64,000 bases of DNA, taken from the NCBI RefSeq assembly GCF_029227915.1, contig NC_079879.1:23700501-23764500 (forward strand), given 5' to 3'. The notes below the pieces were generated by a model. That model made no database searches, was not told the origin of the DNA, and was given only the letters and a program-made list of their open reading frames with translations. The position numbers and the translations under genes were made by a program. Shown here piece by piece: positions 1-13,100 of this stretch (position 1 is its first letter; each line of letters begins with the position of its first letter). The stretch is from Hydractinia symbiolongicarpus (taxonomy: Eukaryota > Cnidaria > Hydrozoa > Anthoathecata > Hydractiniidae).

Positions 1-1426
1 AGTTCCTTTTCTTTCACGTAAAAGTCGTTAACCCGACCCGTTCCCCACTAGGCTTCACAAAAGAGATTTAGACTGCTATGTCGACTTTGTTTGAGGACAA
101 AAAAGATAAGTCTTGTGATAAGTAAATTCCTTTTAGCATTATTACACTGCATTGCGAGCTTATGCGATAGATAATTTATTATGCTGAACCAACACGAGTG
201 TAAAAGCAATCTCCTTATTTAGTCATATTTTTAAAACACAGTAATTAAGTTCTCCTTTTTTAAATCTATATCGTATATGATCTTATACCCTATCCTCCAG
301 TATTTCTGATAAAGTTTGTTTATAGACGAGGATATTATTTCTTAACCTTGGGGTTTTCCTGTAGCGATGTCAACTTTGACCTTAATTCCTTTTTTATCAC
401 GTAGCTGGTAAATATTCTTGGAATGCTCGATATGGTTTGATTTATGGCAGTATTTGATCGGGCGTGTTTGTATTGTCTTTTAAGGATATTAAGTAAATTA
501 CTTCTGAGTGGCGCATAACAATCAGGTTATTCATTCAGTTCCGTTATCTAATGTTTTATTCTTCAGGGAAGCCCCCATCTCGTGACAGCAGTCTCGTTGT
601 GTTTCGAAAAAAACATCAAAACAAGCAGAAATAAACACTTTTACTTTCAACTTTTTACTTCCTTCACATCGAGCCTTGTACCTTTCAAACAAACAATAAG
701 GTTAAGTTAAAGTATTTCCGCATCAGATAACATTTTCACTTTCTTCTTTAAAACAGAACTCTTATTTTTTATCCATTTCGAACGTTAAGCAAATATCGGT
801 AATGCCATGGCGTGGTCCCATGTCATTCTTCTAATGTCATCGAGACAGTCATGAACAACAACAGTCTTTGTTTAGAACAGGGGTTATCACATTACGTGTA
901 TCATAAAACGACGTTTATGTGCGTGTGTGCAATTCCTAAAGGTTAAAAGTGCATGATGGTTTCGTTAGATCCTTTTTACTTAGCATGGCAATTAGGCAAA
1001 CCTAGATAGAAACAGAATTTGTCATGCGTTTTGTTACTTCCAACGAACATTGCTTTCGTCATTTATGTTATCTCACCCAAGTATCACAGATTGTTTACCT
1101 TCTGTCTTCTTTCACACGTGTTTATACCTATATTTAGCACGCACATATGACTATCAGCTGGCAGCGTTATGAAACGACACTTTTATGTACATCCTTAAAT
1201 GGTCATAGTCGTGGTAATTCAGCCGGCGAAACGTCATTACTTTACATAAATTAACGCGCTAACCCAATGAGTTAGCTGCATTGTCATAGTGACTTTTGAC
1301 GATGTAATGAAAGGTCGATCGGTTCATTAAACACAACAGACGCGCCTGTACACGAAAAAACGCCATGAATAATCACCTAACAAACATGCACCTCGTTTCC
1401 AGGGCACTTTTGCGCCTCTCCGACCC

Positions 1427-1434
1427 TATAAAAG
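1427..1434 (+). promoter_or_regulatory. Possible TATA box (TATAAAAG)
   Basis: A consensus TATAAAAG sits in a locally GC-richer stretch (about 1388-1445), unlike its AT-rich surroundings. Transcription would be expected to start near 1455-1465. A short ORF preceded by an acceptor-like pyrimidine tract and followed by AATAAA lies downstream. This is a motif match only; no transcript evidence can be seen. Confidence 0.35.
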
Positions 1435-1752
1435 ACTCCTGGCAACGAGACTGTCTGTATATTGTTCGCGTGACATTATTTACAAAAATGTAAGACCGTA
1501 GTTGATTTTTCGTGTATTATCTGATAATCATAAAAGACATACGTGCAATATCGTGTCAAAAGTATGAACAGAAAGTTTTTGATATTGTATAACAAACTCT
1601 AAGGAATTATGTCTGCAGAGTTTTTAAATTCTTTTGCGTCAAATTACTACTTTAACGGTGCGATAATCGATATAACTTGGAGCAACGCCTGTTTAAAAAG
1701 TTAAACCTCCAAGCTTAAACAAATAACAGATTTTTGACATGTTTTTTTTGCA

Positions 1753-1942
1753 GATGCAGATGTATAAAAATCAAGTGTTAATCCTTATAACTTGTGTTCA
1801 ACATTCACAAAGAAGAAAAACACTTTTTTGCCATATTTACCCGATTTCTGTATTAAGCCGCCGCCCCACCGAGTTCCCAGATCGTCACTTAATTAAAGGT
1901 AAACCCCGTGGGAAGAAGTTCGATGACCGCCTCTTTTTATAA
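1753..1942 (+). CDS. Possible short ORF or terminal exon, unrecognised (62-63 aa)
   Basis: An open frame reads from the ATG just after a T-rich tract ending in GCAG (acceptor-like, about 1740-1753) to a TAA at 1940-1942. An AATAAA at 1951-1956 follows the stop directly. The second half is basic and locally GC-richer (about 1855-1930). With the TATA box at 1427 this could be a small two-exon gene. I recognise no family, and the frame is short enough to be chance. Codon use gives no strong support. Confidence 0.2.
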
Positions 1943-1956
1943 ATTTTTTTAATAAA

Positions 1957-4050
1957 CGGTTTTTTTTCTTTTGAAAAACATCTGAACAAGAAAGTCAGGA
2001 ATTTCTTGTTTTTTGCCGGCAAAGTAACAGTAGAGAAGGAGACTGGTCAAATTTTTTATTAAGGATTAACATTGTGCAAGAGAGGGCTATTTCTTATTCC
2101 GAAAAAATAAATTATTTCTTGCTAAATTATTATTTCTTTTTGAGCGGTTTATAATGTAATGAAAATGCTTGTAAAACTCTTGGTAAACATCGGATTGGTG
2201 ACAAGATAACACGCCCACAAATCTTTATTTTAAAACGTGTTTGGATTTATTTGGGTATTTCGCACGTGCCTTTTACTTGATTTTCCCATTCTGTAATTTA
2301 TTAACGATGTGTTTTTTCGTGGTTTATCTTGGTACGTACCAACTTCGTCCACAGACCGGTTCGCTTTTCAGAGACGTTGCAATTTCTGATAGTAAAAGGT
2401 GCTGTAACAGCGCTTGCATATTACATGCAAAATATTTAACACTAACATTTACGACGAGTTAGAATGCGCAGGTTTTAAATGGCCTTGTGGCCAAGAACAC
2501 TGATTAAAAAGGTTTTTATGATATTTCTCCTCGGTCCTTTTTGCAATTTAGCAATAAAAAGCCATTGGGACGAGGTTGCGAAAAAACGTGTGCCATGTTA
2601 CGGATACAACACGTGTTTTAGTTTTCTTATAAAACACCTTGTACAAAAAAAAGGTGAAAATTTGTACGTGAAGAAATACTTGTATATACAAGCATGGTAG
2701 CTGTATCCTAGCAACACAATGGATCGTACGCAAATATAACGACAACCTCATCCCTATTTTTCCCGAGAATGAGATCCTCGGTATATTTTGCCATATGCGT
2801 TATTTTTGGCACCGCTTGCTCCGAAACAAGTCTAGTTGGCGTAAAATGGCTCATCATTTTCGGTGACATAATCATTTTTAGTGTGACAGAACCGGATATC
2901 CTCAATTTTTTGTTTCACAGCATAACAAAGCCGTAATTGCAATTAACGATTTTCCGTTCCTTTTTCTTTTTCTCTTCCTCTTGTGGGTGCACCTATAATT
3001 GCTGACTTTCAACTTATGTCAAAACGTGGTTATAAAAAGTTTAACAAACAAAACCAAACCAATTTACTGAAGTAATTTTTCGTTGTTTGTTTATTTCTTG
3101 TCTCCGTTCTATAAATCTAAATACATTTACGTTATTTCATAACACTGCCCTGGTTTTCCACAAGAAACGCTGCAGATGCACGAAGACACGTGAATATTCA
3201 TTATTCATAAAACTTTGCGACTCTGATTTTTTAAAAATACAAGCGTTAAATAAATGATCAATGGACCTATTTGAAGCTCAAATCAACCGGGGGTATGACG
3301 TATAGAACTCCAAAGAGATATATGTCAAATTTAGAGTTTTCTTCTCCCCCCTTTAAAGAGTATAAAAATAAAATAATGACACTACAAGGTGAAATAGTAT
3401 TTCGTATAGGTTTCTATTAGTACGTATGAATAGGAATGTTTCGGCTTTAAGCAGCGACTTTTTAAAATGAATTGAAAATTATTAAGCTAGTGTGTTTTAA
3501 ATCTTTAGCCTAGAAAAGACTGCTAAAATATTTTAGTATTCAAGCTATGTGAAACCCACCGAGCGAGGCGCAAGAAAATGTCTGCGAATATATCCAGTGA
3601 ATTTGTTAGCAGCGCAGGTGGCTGTAGGGAAACCTCCCGGGGCTTTACAAAAAAAACAATCGTGGTAAACTTTAAAATAAAATATTTTCCCCAAAAAAGA
3701 AATGAAATCTCACTCTAATTAGTATCATCAGACGGAAAATACGTAAGTTATAACCGCTAAGGATCAATACGGGAATGCCCACGTGTTAAAATTGGCGCCC
3801 ATGTGAGCATATTTTTATTTTGGATCACTGAATTTTGATTGGCTAATGAAATAAACCAACGAATCAAATCTCTTTATTCTTGATGACGACAGGTGCACGT
3901 GACTGTTGTTTTGGAGTTTCAAGCAACAACAGAAATTTTTTAGTAAGAAAATCATTTCAAGCCAAGCGAACAAGATTTATATAATTTTATCGTTATACTT
4001 TTAAATAGAAAGTATATATATATATATATATCAAGGAAAATTTTAATAAC
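1957..4050. other. 5' flank of the MXD gene, non-coding
   Basis: No supportable coding sequence; the short ORFs here look random. The stretch holds five perfect CACGTG boxes (2263, 2610, 3187, 3780, 3896), with one more at 1115 upstream. A short (TA)n run lies at about 4013-4031, just before the MXD start. A CCAAT-like ATTGGC (about 3791 and 3838) is also present. Confidence 0.5.
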
Positions 4051-5994
4051 ATGAGCTTAGCATATCTTTTAGAAGCAGCAAGAATTGTAGAACAAAGAGA
4101 AAGCAACGGTAAGTTAAAACTAAGCTAGTTACAAACAGTTTCACTTGTGTAAGAATTAAAAGTTTGGATTTTTTTCAAGCTTAAAACATATTTGTGGTCG
4201 CTTTTTTAGACACGAACGTAAAATATTTATCTCTGGGAATAAGAAAGGATAGAAAGTACGCAAAACGATCTCAAACATATAGGTACGTGATCGCTAGCTA
4301 GCTAAACCTGGCTACCGCATTGTTTAGTTTTGACATCGTTTCAAACTTTTTTACTGGCTGTTAATCTCGATGAAGTTTTTCAATGGTATTCTCATTTTTT
4401 TAAATTTAGAGCTACACATAACCAGTTGGAAAAAAATAGGTGAGTAGAGTTGGTGCCTTGTATTATTTTTAGCTATCGTACAAATTATTTTTATTTTTAT
4501 AAAAATATTTTTCTCTCAACTTTACACGTGGTTTTACCTGTCAGTGATCGAGAAAGATATCATGTGCCGGTTTTAAACATATATTTACCATATATATAAA
4601 ACCCTTTTTATATTTTGTTTATATTTTGAAAAACTTCAAACATGCATAAATAACAATATTTTAATCTTTTTAGACGAGCCCATTTACGGGACTGTTTGGT
4701 TTCACTAAGAGATTTAGTACCGTGCTCTCCTGACACAAACAAAGTGACTACACTTAGCTTGCTTCAAAGTGCTAAACAATACATAAAGGTACGTTTTATA
4801 ATAAATACTTTTGTTCCTTAAACAGTTGGCAGAAGTTGGTTGTCAATAAATTGTAGTTGCATCCATTTCATTTACATGTTTTAAGATGGTTATGACTTCC
4901 TCATGTGCCATGCGTTTATTCAGTTATCTAAAACTTATGGGTGAAATGCTTATGAATAAATGATAGGTTCAAACACTGCGAACCCCTCAGTTTTTATTAT
5001 CGGAAAACTTTAAAAAATTTGCACATGCTTCCTCTGTTTATTTATATTTTTGTACTCTATAAAGAAGTTTTTATTTACATTTTTAGCCAATCGCGATAAG
5101 GATTCGCTTGATTGCGTTCTTTTGTATACCACAGAGAATAGAAAGATCAGGGAAAACCCCTACAGATAACAAACAAAAATATTTAACACGTGGGTCAAAA
5201 AATCTTTTTATGACTCATATGACGGCATTGAATGACCATGTGACATACTGTGTAATGATTGTGTATACCCTTTGAGTCATGGGAAAGTTTGGGTGTCAAA
5301 AGAGAAAGTTTGAATATTGTTGATCATCAATAAATCTAAATAGAGCTTCATTAATTATGCAAGATCGTGCTGAAAGCTAAAATGTTTTTATGCCCAACAT
5401 TTAAATTAGGCCTGCTATTTATTCTAAAACAATCACCTGTTCTGGTGCTCTCCTTCACTTTAGAGACTTAGTTATTTAGAACTTCAGCTTGATTTATACA
5501 AGGCCAGTAAATAGGCCAGTAAATTTTAGTTCAATTCCTTCTGAAATTAGTTTTGATTTATAGGCTTTTGTTATATCACAATATAAGATGTTTCTAAATT
5601 TACTGTGTTTATATTGTCTTTACAAATGCAGCAGGCCAATCTGCAAACATGTTCTTAAATTTAAACGAAAAAAGGTGGCTTGTCTTTCTGTTGTAGTTAG
5701 ATAATCACTAGATTTTCTTTTTTATAGGTCTTAGAGAACCATGACATAGAATCTCAAGCCGTTAAGAGAACTTTGTGTGTGGAACAGCAAAGGTTACGAA
5801 AGCAACTTTCTAGTTTATTAAACAGTTTCACAAATGGGTCTAGTGTTGTTTTGTATAAGTCTGACACATCCACTTCTTCGAATTCATCTTGTGAAGAAGA
5901 TATAGATGTCGAAAATGACGATGAAACTGGGTATGGGAGTGCTGATGACAGTGCTTCAACTATATCAGGAAGCAGTCTGAATAGTGTACTATAA
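4051..5994 (+). CDS. MXD: MAX dimerization protein, MXD/MAD family bHLH-zipper repressor
   Basis: Five exons join in frame: 4051-4108, 4210-4282, 4410-4439, 4674-4788, 5728-5994 (543 nt, 180 aa). All introns begin GT and end AG. The N-terminus (residues 1-17, LAYLLEAARIVEQRE) is a Sin3-interaction helix like that of vertebrate Mad proteins. The basic region, HNQLEKNRRAHLR at 47-59, has the His/Glu/Arg E-box contacts (H47, E51, R55). It is followed by helix-loop-helix (to about 84) and a leucine zipper. An acidic, Ser-rich tail follows. Family knowledge: Mxd binds Max, recruits Sin3-HDAC to CACGTG sites in the nucleus, and opposes Myc. The start is the only Met that supplies the Sin3 helix. 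Assignment among MXD1-4/MXI1 is not possible. MNT is less likely because of the short length. Confidence 0.93.
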
Positions 5995-6065
5995 TATCAT
6001 AGCTCATAAATATATTTTTGCTATTAAATTTGAGAAATTGTAAGTATTCAGAGAAATTACTTGAA

Positions 6066-6071
6066 AATAAA
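6066..6071 (+). terminator. Poly(A) signal AATAAA of the MXD gene
   Basis: A perfect AATAAA lies 72 bases after the MXD stop codon, at a typical distance for a short 3' UTR. Confidence 0.5.
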
Positions 6072-8559
6072 GAATATTGTATTTATGTAAGGTTTATAGA
6101 GCATGTTTCGTGTGTATGATTAGGATTTGTCTTTGTTAGCAGTTAGACATTTTTAGTGTGTGTTTTGTGAAAATGTATATCACCATATGATTGGTAAAAC
6201 CTCCAGTCATTCACATCAAAATCTGCTAATTTCAGGTTAGTCACCACAGAAATAGAAACATTACATTCATTTTGAATACAATTGTAATTACATTTTTGGT
6301 TCCACCTTAAAACGTACCCACATTGATACTATTGATACATTATGATGTATTAATGGTTGCTAAACTATTTTGAAATTGATGGCTTGTTCCATTCACTACT
6401 TTTCATTTTAATCAAATAACATTAAATATTTAAGAAATCCTGTGGTGTCAATTTTTCTTTTTATTGTTAAAGTTTAATGCAGGTACTGGAAATGGTGCAA
6501 AAGGTGTTTTGCTTTGTTTTTTGTCTGTGCTTCTCATTATTGTAACTTGTGTGTGCATGTTTCTATGAAACACAAATTTAGCCTCAAGTATTTTTTCAAC
6601 CAATGTTAAAAGTGTAAATTTTCCATTTAATTTATCTTTTTGTAACAGAATAATCTAGAAGTGCTTTATTGTTTGTCACATTAGAATTTGGGGTTTTGTC
6701 CTCACTGTTTATAACATATTTAACTAAATCAAAAAGGGCTGCTAATGTAATGTGTATGTTTTAGTAGTTCGTTTGTCTAAAGTTACACATTACATTATGG
6801 CTTTGGACAACACATAACTTTATCAGCTAGAATATATATTTGTACATTCTTCATTCCTTTGTTTGGAATTAAATCATCAACTTGTCAATTTTTTAGGCAA
6901 TATTGTGTACATTAAGTAGGCGCCAGGAATATGAATTGACAATTTTGCCAATGCTTATTTTTGGCTTGTAAATATTTGCAAATGTTTGGATAGTAAAACC
7001 TGGAGAGGGCTGCATTGCAGCCATTCCTTGTTTTGTTATTGCAACATTTTCAATTCACTGTAATTTATTTAGCAAACTTTATTTTGTTCCATATAATATT
7101 TGAATCTCTTGTAATTTATTTAGTTGTTTTTTTTGTTAGATATAATGAAATAATGAGGTTGGAATGTTATTTTCATCAAGTTTCTCTAATTTTTATTGCT
7201 ATGAATTATTGTATTGCTATTATATGCACACACACACTGGTGGATTTATAAATCAATTTTAAAATTTCTGTTTAAATTAATTGTTGTATTTTGATTTAGT
7301 TTCTGACACGATTGTCCTGATTTTAGCTCTATTTTTATTTTACAAATGTGTTCTGTTAGTCCTTACGTGTAATGTGATCTTTTTTCAAAAATGGTGTGGT
7401 GCTTTCATTAATAATGTACTGAGATCAACGGACCACTTTGAACTTTAAGATCCAAGAAGATAATGTATGTTACCCTGTTATGATAAAATACAACCAACCA
7501 AAAAGTAGTTTCTTGTTATTCGATAATTTGTTTGCTGGGAAAACCCATAAACAAATTCAAACAGGTAAATAGAATCTTTAAGATTCTTAAATGTAAACAT
7601 GTGGAAGTGTTTACGCATGATTGCACGCTCCGTCGCATGAGAGCGAAATATTTTGCATTGCTCAAGCTGTGGTGCCGCAAGAATTAACTCTGTTTGCATT
7701 ACTCCCTCGGCATAAACATTGGCTATATTTCGCCACGTGTAATGAAAGAAGGCATTTGGTTGAAGTTTTTTTTCGGAACTGCAATTAAGCGCATGATGCA
7801 TGAATGCGTGCATTTTCGGTAATATTATGTCAGAAAGGTAGAAGGGGACAGTGCTCTTGCATTCAAAAGATTTAAATCAAGCGGAATTCAAGCAAGGTTG
7901 ACCTCCAACGCTAAAAAAAGTAGTCCAGGTAGCAGTGTTGCGATTGGGCGGCAAATAGGGCGGTTCGCGTGGGCTAATAAAAATGGCGCAGGGGCTGCAA
8001 GATAGAGCGAAAAGTGTAGTAGAGTGAAAAATTTTTACCCAGCAACATCGCTCACATATTTTTGTTATACAATTGACCTTTAGAATATCTATGCATTGAT
8101 GAAGTTTGCACGTCCCTCCAACAGGTCTAAAATTACTGATAACAGAAAATGGAAAAATTTGCTATCACTTATACTTTCAAAGGGACTACAATGACAGTTT
8201 TCTAATCAGGATTTAATCTAATATCTGTAAAATATATAAAAATATAATTATATCTTCAATATGCCCATAACACTCTTGAACCAGGGTGGTAAGTAATTTT
8301 CATAGATTTATCAGCAACCTTCCATCCTAACAAGTAATCAGCAGAAAGCAGTGAAAATTGCAAACCAGCAGTCAAAACCATATATACTATTTACATGGTT
8401 GCTTGTGGTGAAGTAGTTTGCAAACCGCCAAAAAGGTAGCATTAGGGTGCTCAGTGATCAATATTGGGAAAAGGACTAAGTATATACTAGGTGTAGCTGT
8501 TTGGCCACTCTTAATTTTTGCCTAATTATGTGGTATAAATATCAAATACGTTACTGATA
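6072..8559. other. Intergenic DNA, no gene seen
   Basis: AT-rich sequence between MXD and the MITE at 8560. The longest minus-strand ORF (7478-7813) has no recognisable domain and no gene context. Nothing else can be supported. Confidence 0.5.
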
Positions 8560-8924
8560 ATACACCTTTACTATAATTCAATTGTACATGTGTTCCTACG
8601 GCTCTCCATCGTTTTACAATATCGGAAAAAAGGAGGTAAAAATCGTGTTTTTATGAGAGTTTGTTAGAGACGAAAGCATGTTTTCTCCAGTTTTTTAACT
8701 TCCATCGTATCAATTTCTTTTAAATTTTCAGAAAACTTTAATAATAATAAGATACAACTTATGTGTACTTTTCATTAAAAACAAAAGGCGGCAAGAAAAG
8801 TTATCACGAAAAAAACGTGTTTCCTCCTTAATAAACTCTTATAAAAGTGTGATGTTTACCTCCTCTGATCGCAAAATAAGCTGCGATGGAGTGTTAGTTT
8901 TCCTGAATTATAGTAAAGGTGTAT
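8560..8924. mobile_element. Foldback MITE with 21-bp perfect terminal inverted repeats and TA flanks
   Basis: The 365-bp element begins with ATACACCTTTACTATAATTC plus one base (8560-8580) and ends with its exact reverse complement (8904-8924). A TA dinucleotide flanks each end (8558-8559 and 8925-8926), as in Tc1/mariner-type insertions. The inside is itself imperfectly palindromic (CTCCATCG near 8605 versus CGATGGAG near 8884), so the whole could fold into a long hairpin. There is no ORF, so it is non-autonomous. Confidence 0.75.
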
Positions 8925-8926
8925 TA

Positions 8927-10111
8927 GTGAAACCATTAACCTTTCGCTTCTATAAGACTTTCTAATATTCTTCCTTCCTCAGTAATTCTTTGTTAATGTG
9001 ATCTTTTTGATTTACTGGGTCAGTGATATTTTCTTACTCTTTGTTTTATATGACAATGCATGTTACCACTTACCCCAAGACTTTCCACATACAAACAAAC
9101 ACACTAGTTCTGTTCTGCCCGGATAATAAACGCTGTCCTGATTATGTATGGCAGCTTGCCCCGGTTAAAAACAGGGCAAAACAGGTCGACTTATATGTAA
9201 GACAGTTAAAAAATATAATTTGGCACTTATAAAAGAAACATAATCATCAGGGCAGGCCAGTTTTTATATCATTCGTCGTTGTCATCAAATAGCCCTGGTG
9301 GCAAAGTTTTTATTGTTCTCAAATAAAACGAAATTTAGTGGAAACCAAATTTCGGGATTTGCAAGTTTAATAACTTATCGCCAAACTTAATTCCCGCAAA
9401 CAAATAATTTAGCTCATCCCCAGAATTCAATACTCGCGAAAAATAAAAATGAGCCCACCCATTCTCAAAATCTAGTTCGTGAAATTTAGTTAGTTCAAAG
9501 TATATTTGAAATGTACTCAGAGTTTATACTAAAGAATTATGTAGAGACTTTTTGGTTATGTTTTCAATGTTGTTTTATCCTGCAGAGAAAAATTATGTCG
9601 AGACTTTTTTCTTTTCTTCTTTTTTTCTCTACTTCTTTCTTTCGCCATGCCTAGTCAATATTTCATTCACAAAAGTTGGAAGAAAATGCCAATCACAGCC
9701 TGCCTAATCTGGGCAGAACAGTTCCCCAAATTGTTATTGCCGAAGTGAAAAGTAGGGTGACACTTTGAGCACAAATTGTAATAATTAGTATCCCATTAAT
9801 GTTCTTTGGTTTGTAGTAGTTTTCCCTTATTTTAGTTATTTGCACTCAAATTTGCACTTATTTCACTCTTCTGTTATTAAAAATAGATCTGAAGTATATA
9901 TATAGTTATATTATTATTATCATATATACATATGTTTGTGTGTGGGCATAAAACTTGATGCAATAAATTATAACGAAAAGTTGGATTGCCGTTTTTATTT
10001 ACAACCTCTGTGGACATTTTCAATGATAAAAATGTCCAGAGAAGTTTGATGAAATATCCATAAATAAAGATGTTGCAGTGGTTATATTCACTTTTATAGA
10101 ACTGACTGAAC
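8927..10111. other. Intergenic DNA upstream of the D2HGDH gene
   Basis: No gene is seen. Two stretches near 9580-9620 share a GAGACTTTTT-like motif. The promoter of the next gene must lie here, but no TATA or initiator stands out. Confidence 0.4.
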
Positions 10112-13100
10112 ATGATATCTGTCATAAACCGATTGAGGATTGCAGCAAAGAAGACTGTCAACCGGTTTTCTATTTTGCGTCGATATAGTACTATTGACTA
10201 CACATACAAAAATTATGATGTTGTGAGGGATGACAGATTTTCTGAGGTAAATATTATGCAGTACAATGTTACTTATGTTTTAGAACTTTTGCGTAAAATA
10301 CTTTAGGAACAGAAATTTTGGGATTTGTTTTTTTGCAAATTTAGCTGATACTTGCAAAAACCAGCAATCAAAAATAGTTTAGCTCTGGGTTTATAACATC
10401 CAGAAAATCCCAATATTAAAATAAAATGGATGTTGTGTTTGCCATGGGAAGAAAAGTTAACTTTAAATTAAAGAGCTTGGAAAGTTGCCTGGAAAATTTG
10501 TATATATTAAAAGAATCCTGATTTTTACAATTTTAGAGTTAGAATTTTAGAGTTCAACTAACATCAAAAATAGCTCTAAATAAGGTGATGCATTTTGTAA
10601 AAAAAAGGCTAAGGGTGAAAACAAATCAATCATATCAAAAGAACTGACCCTTTAGCACATGTAAATCTCTATTCTTAAAACACGAAAAGAACAAATGAAA
10701 CGTGTGGTGTCTCATTAACATTTTATCCACACGGACACAATATGCACATACAAAACAAAGGAGATATGGGCACTAAAATTGTCACAAATATATACCTGTT
10801 TTCAATGTTTACATCCTTCTTAGTTGACAACCTAGATCAATAATATTTTTCTTCCAAGCGCCCTGTTATCTCTCCTTCACTCCAGTTTAGTCTTTCTGCT
10901 GTCATTGCGCAGGAAACTTTCGGTCAGGCATACAGTACTGCTTGAATGTAACTTTACATGTACGCGAGTTTTACGACCTTGTGTAACCATCTTTTGTCTA
11001 CATAAAGAACCTTTACATATTTTTTTTAACTTAATTGCTTTCTATTGTTATTGTCGTGTGGAGTCATAACAATAAGATTTGATGAATCCTTTTGTTGTCA
11101 CATGTAACACGCATTGTTCTTAAATTTTTAAAACACGATCTAAAAAAGAATTTCCATCGCAGCCTTTCGTTCTTAAATTTTTAAAACGAGATCTAAAAGA
11201 GCATTTCTATCGCCGCTTTTCATTGTTAAACTTTTAAAATTGCTCTGTCGTTTCCATTTAATTTGTCAACTTTGCCCATATGTCACTTTTAAGGAGGCAA
11301 TAGGTGTTTCAATGTATAGAAGAAATACATCACTAAGTTATAGTTTGTGTACTAATAGCGTTTAAAATTATGGGCGATCACTGATCAACGATCCCTAGAT
11401 TTTGACATGTGATCAGCCAAATTTTAGCCACTATCGCTGTGATAGCTGCTGCAAACTGTGCATCAGTACAGCCTTGCTTATCAGTGCCTCAAGAATCCAA
11501 TAATATTGATTGGGGGGGGTGAGGGGTGGGATGTATAGAGATAGAACTGAAAGACAAAAAATAACAATGTATATTTGAAATAAAATTTTTTTTGACTTGC
11601 AACGCTGTTTCTTTCTTGTAAGTGCTAGAATTTTTGTGAGGATCTCATTCTAGCCATCCATTAGTTTGCATTGTCTTGGCTTCTTTATCGATGGTTGCAT
11701 TTTCTCTCTTTACCAATGCCCGCAGTTTAAAACTATCTTCGTCATACAATGTATTCTTAAAGTTGGTAATTAAAATGGTGATGGATCCTTCTTAAAAATT
11801 ATAAATGCAGAAAGAGATAGGGTACAAATCATTTTTGATTGCACAATTTATATTTGTTATACCCTTGCATCGTCGTGTCATAAATAAAACTTTCCTTTCT
11901 TTATGAAAAGCATCATTATCAGCAACGCTGAAAGAAAGATCTTTTGGAGAAAGAAATAATTTTGTTCTTACTCGAAAACCGCTCACTCTCTGACAACTCA
12001 AAACGCAACAGTTCTTCATCCAGGATATTTAATTACATTGTCACAAATATTTTTTTTGTATTAATGCTTCACTTTGTCCACATTTTTTTACAATTTTTAC
12101 CCTTTGCATGAATCACAAGTGTGTTATCTTAATTATAAGTTTGTTCCAGATTTTTTAATCTTTCTATATGCCATTTAAAAAATGCAGCTTTTAATATATA
12201 TATATATCCTTTTTTTTAAAGTTGTTGCTTGAAGAATATTTTGCCACCAAACTGATGTACCATTTTTATATTTTATTATTCTTATTGTATTAAAAGATGT
12301 TACTTTTACCCACTATTGACAAAAGATTTTTAACACGAATGGCCATGTGCTTGGCTGGTAACATACAGGTGATTAATATCAAAAAGAAAAACGTTTTAAT
12401 AATGCTTTTTTAAACACAAAAAATATATTTTCTTTGCATTTAAAATTTGTTATTTGGTCTTTTCATTTCTTTTCTGACAATTTGACCATTAAAAACACTA
12501 TCCTCGTAATCACACAATCTTGGGGTAATCAGCTGATTTCATCGCAGGATTTAACTTGGTAACCTAGCGATGTTGGCATACTGTGAAAAATGGCAGGTGG
12601 ACATTACTATCTATGCTTGGTTATTAATTTTAAATAAAAAATGGTCTTTTTTGCTTAATGCACAATAAAATATCCTTGAAAATATCTAAATAGCATTAGC
12701 ACAAGTCTAAATGGACTCTGGTGAATATGACGTACGCAAGTCCTAGCGTGAGTTATACTCACAGACTCGCGTTGGACTTCAAGCAATCCTAAAATTAGTT
12801 TTTAGGACATATTTGAGAGAAAAAGTTGTGAGCAAAATGAGTCAAAACAGTTCAAGAATAAAATAAAGCAGTGTTTTCTACGTACAAATTATTAAGAAAC
12901 TGCTTCATAAATGCTTTCTCAAACTCCCCATGCTGACCTAATTAAAATAAGATCAACAGGCTATTCGTCAACTCAAAAACAAGACGTAAAAATCTGTAAA
13001 CAACTATTTTAAAGTTTCGTAAGGTACTATCATCATACAATAAAAAACCATAAAATATCCATGTTTCTCTTTAATTTCGTAAACTCACCATGCTTAGAGT

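Larger units (their letters stand above)
1115..5192. promoter_or_regulatory. Cluster of eight canonical CACGTG E-boxes around the MXD gene
   Basis: Perfect CACGTG hexamers start at 1115, 2263, 2610, 3187, 3780, 3896, 4525 and 5187. The first six lie upstream of the MXD start codon and the last two in its introns. CACGTG is the site bound by Myc-Max and Mxd-Max dimers, so feedback control of this gene by its own network is an inference from the motif density. The boxes are palindromic and have no strand. Confidence 0.6.

Noticed and set aside
7478-7813. 111-codon minus-strand ORF downstream of MXD
   Set aside because: No recognisable domain, no gene context and unremarkable composition; ORFs of this length occur by chance at this scale.
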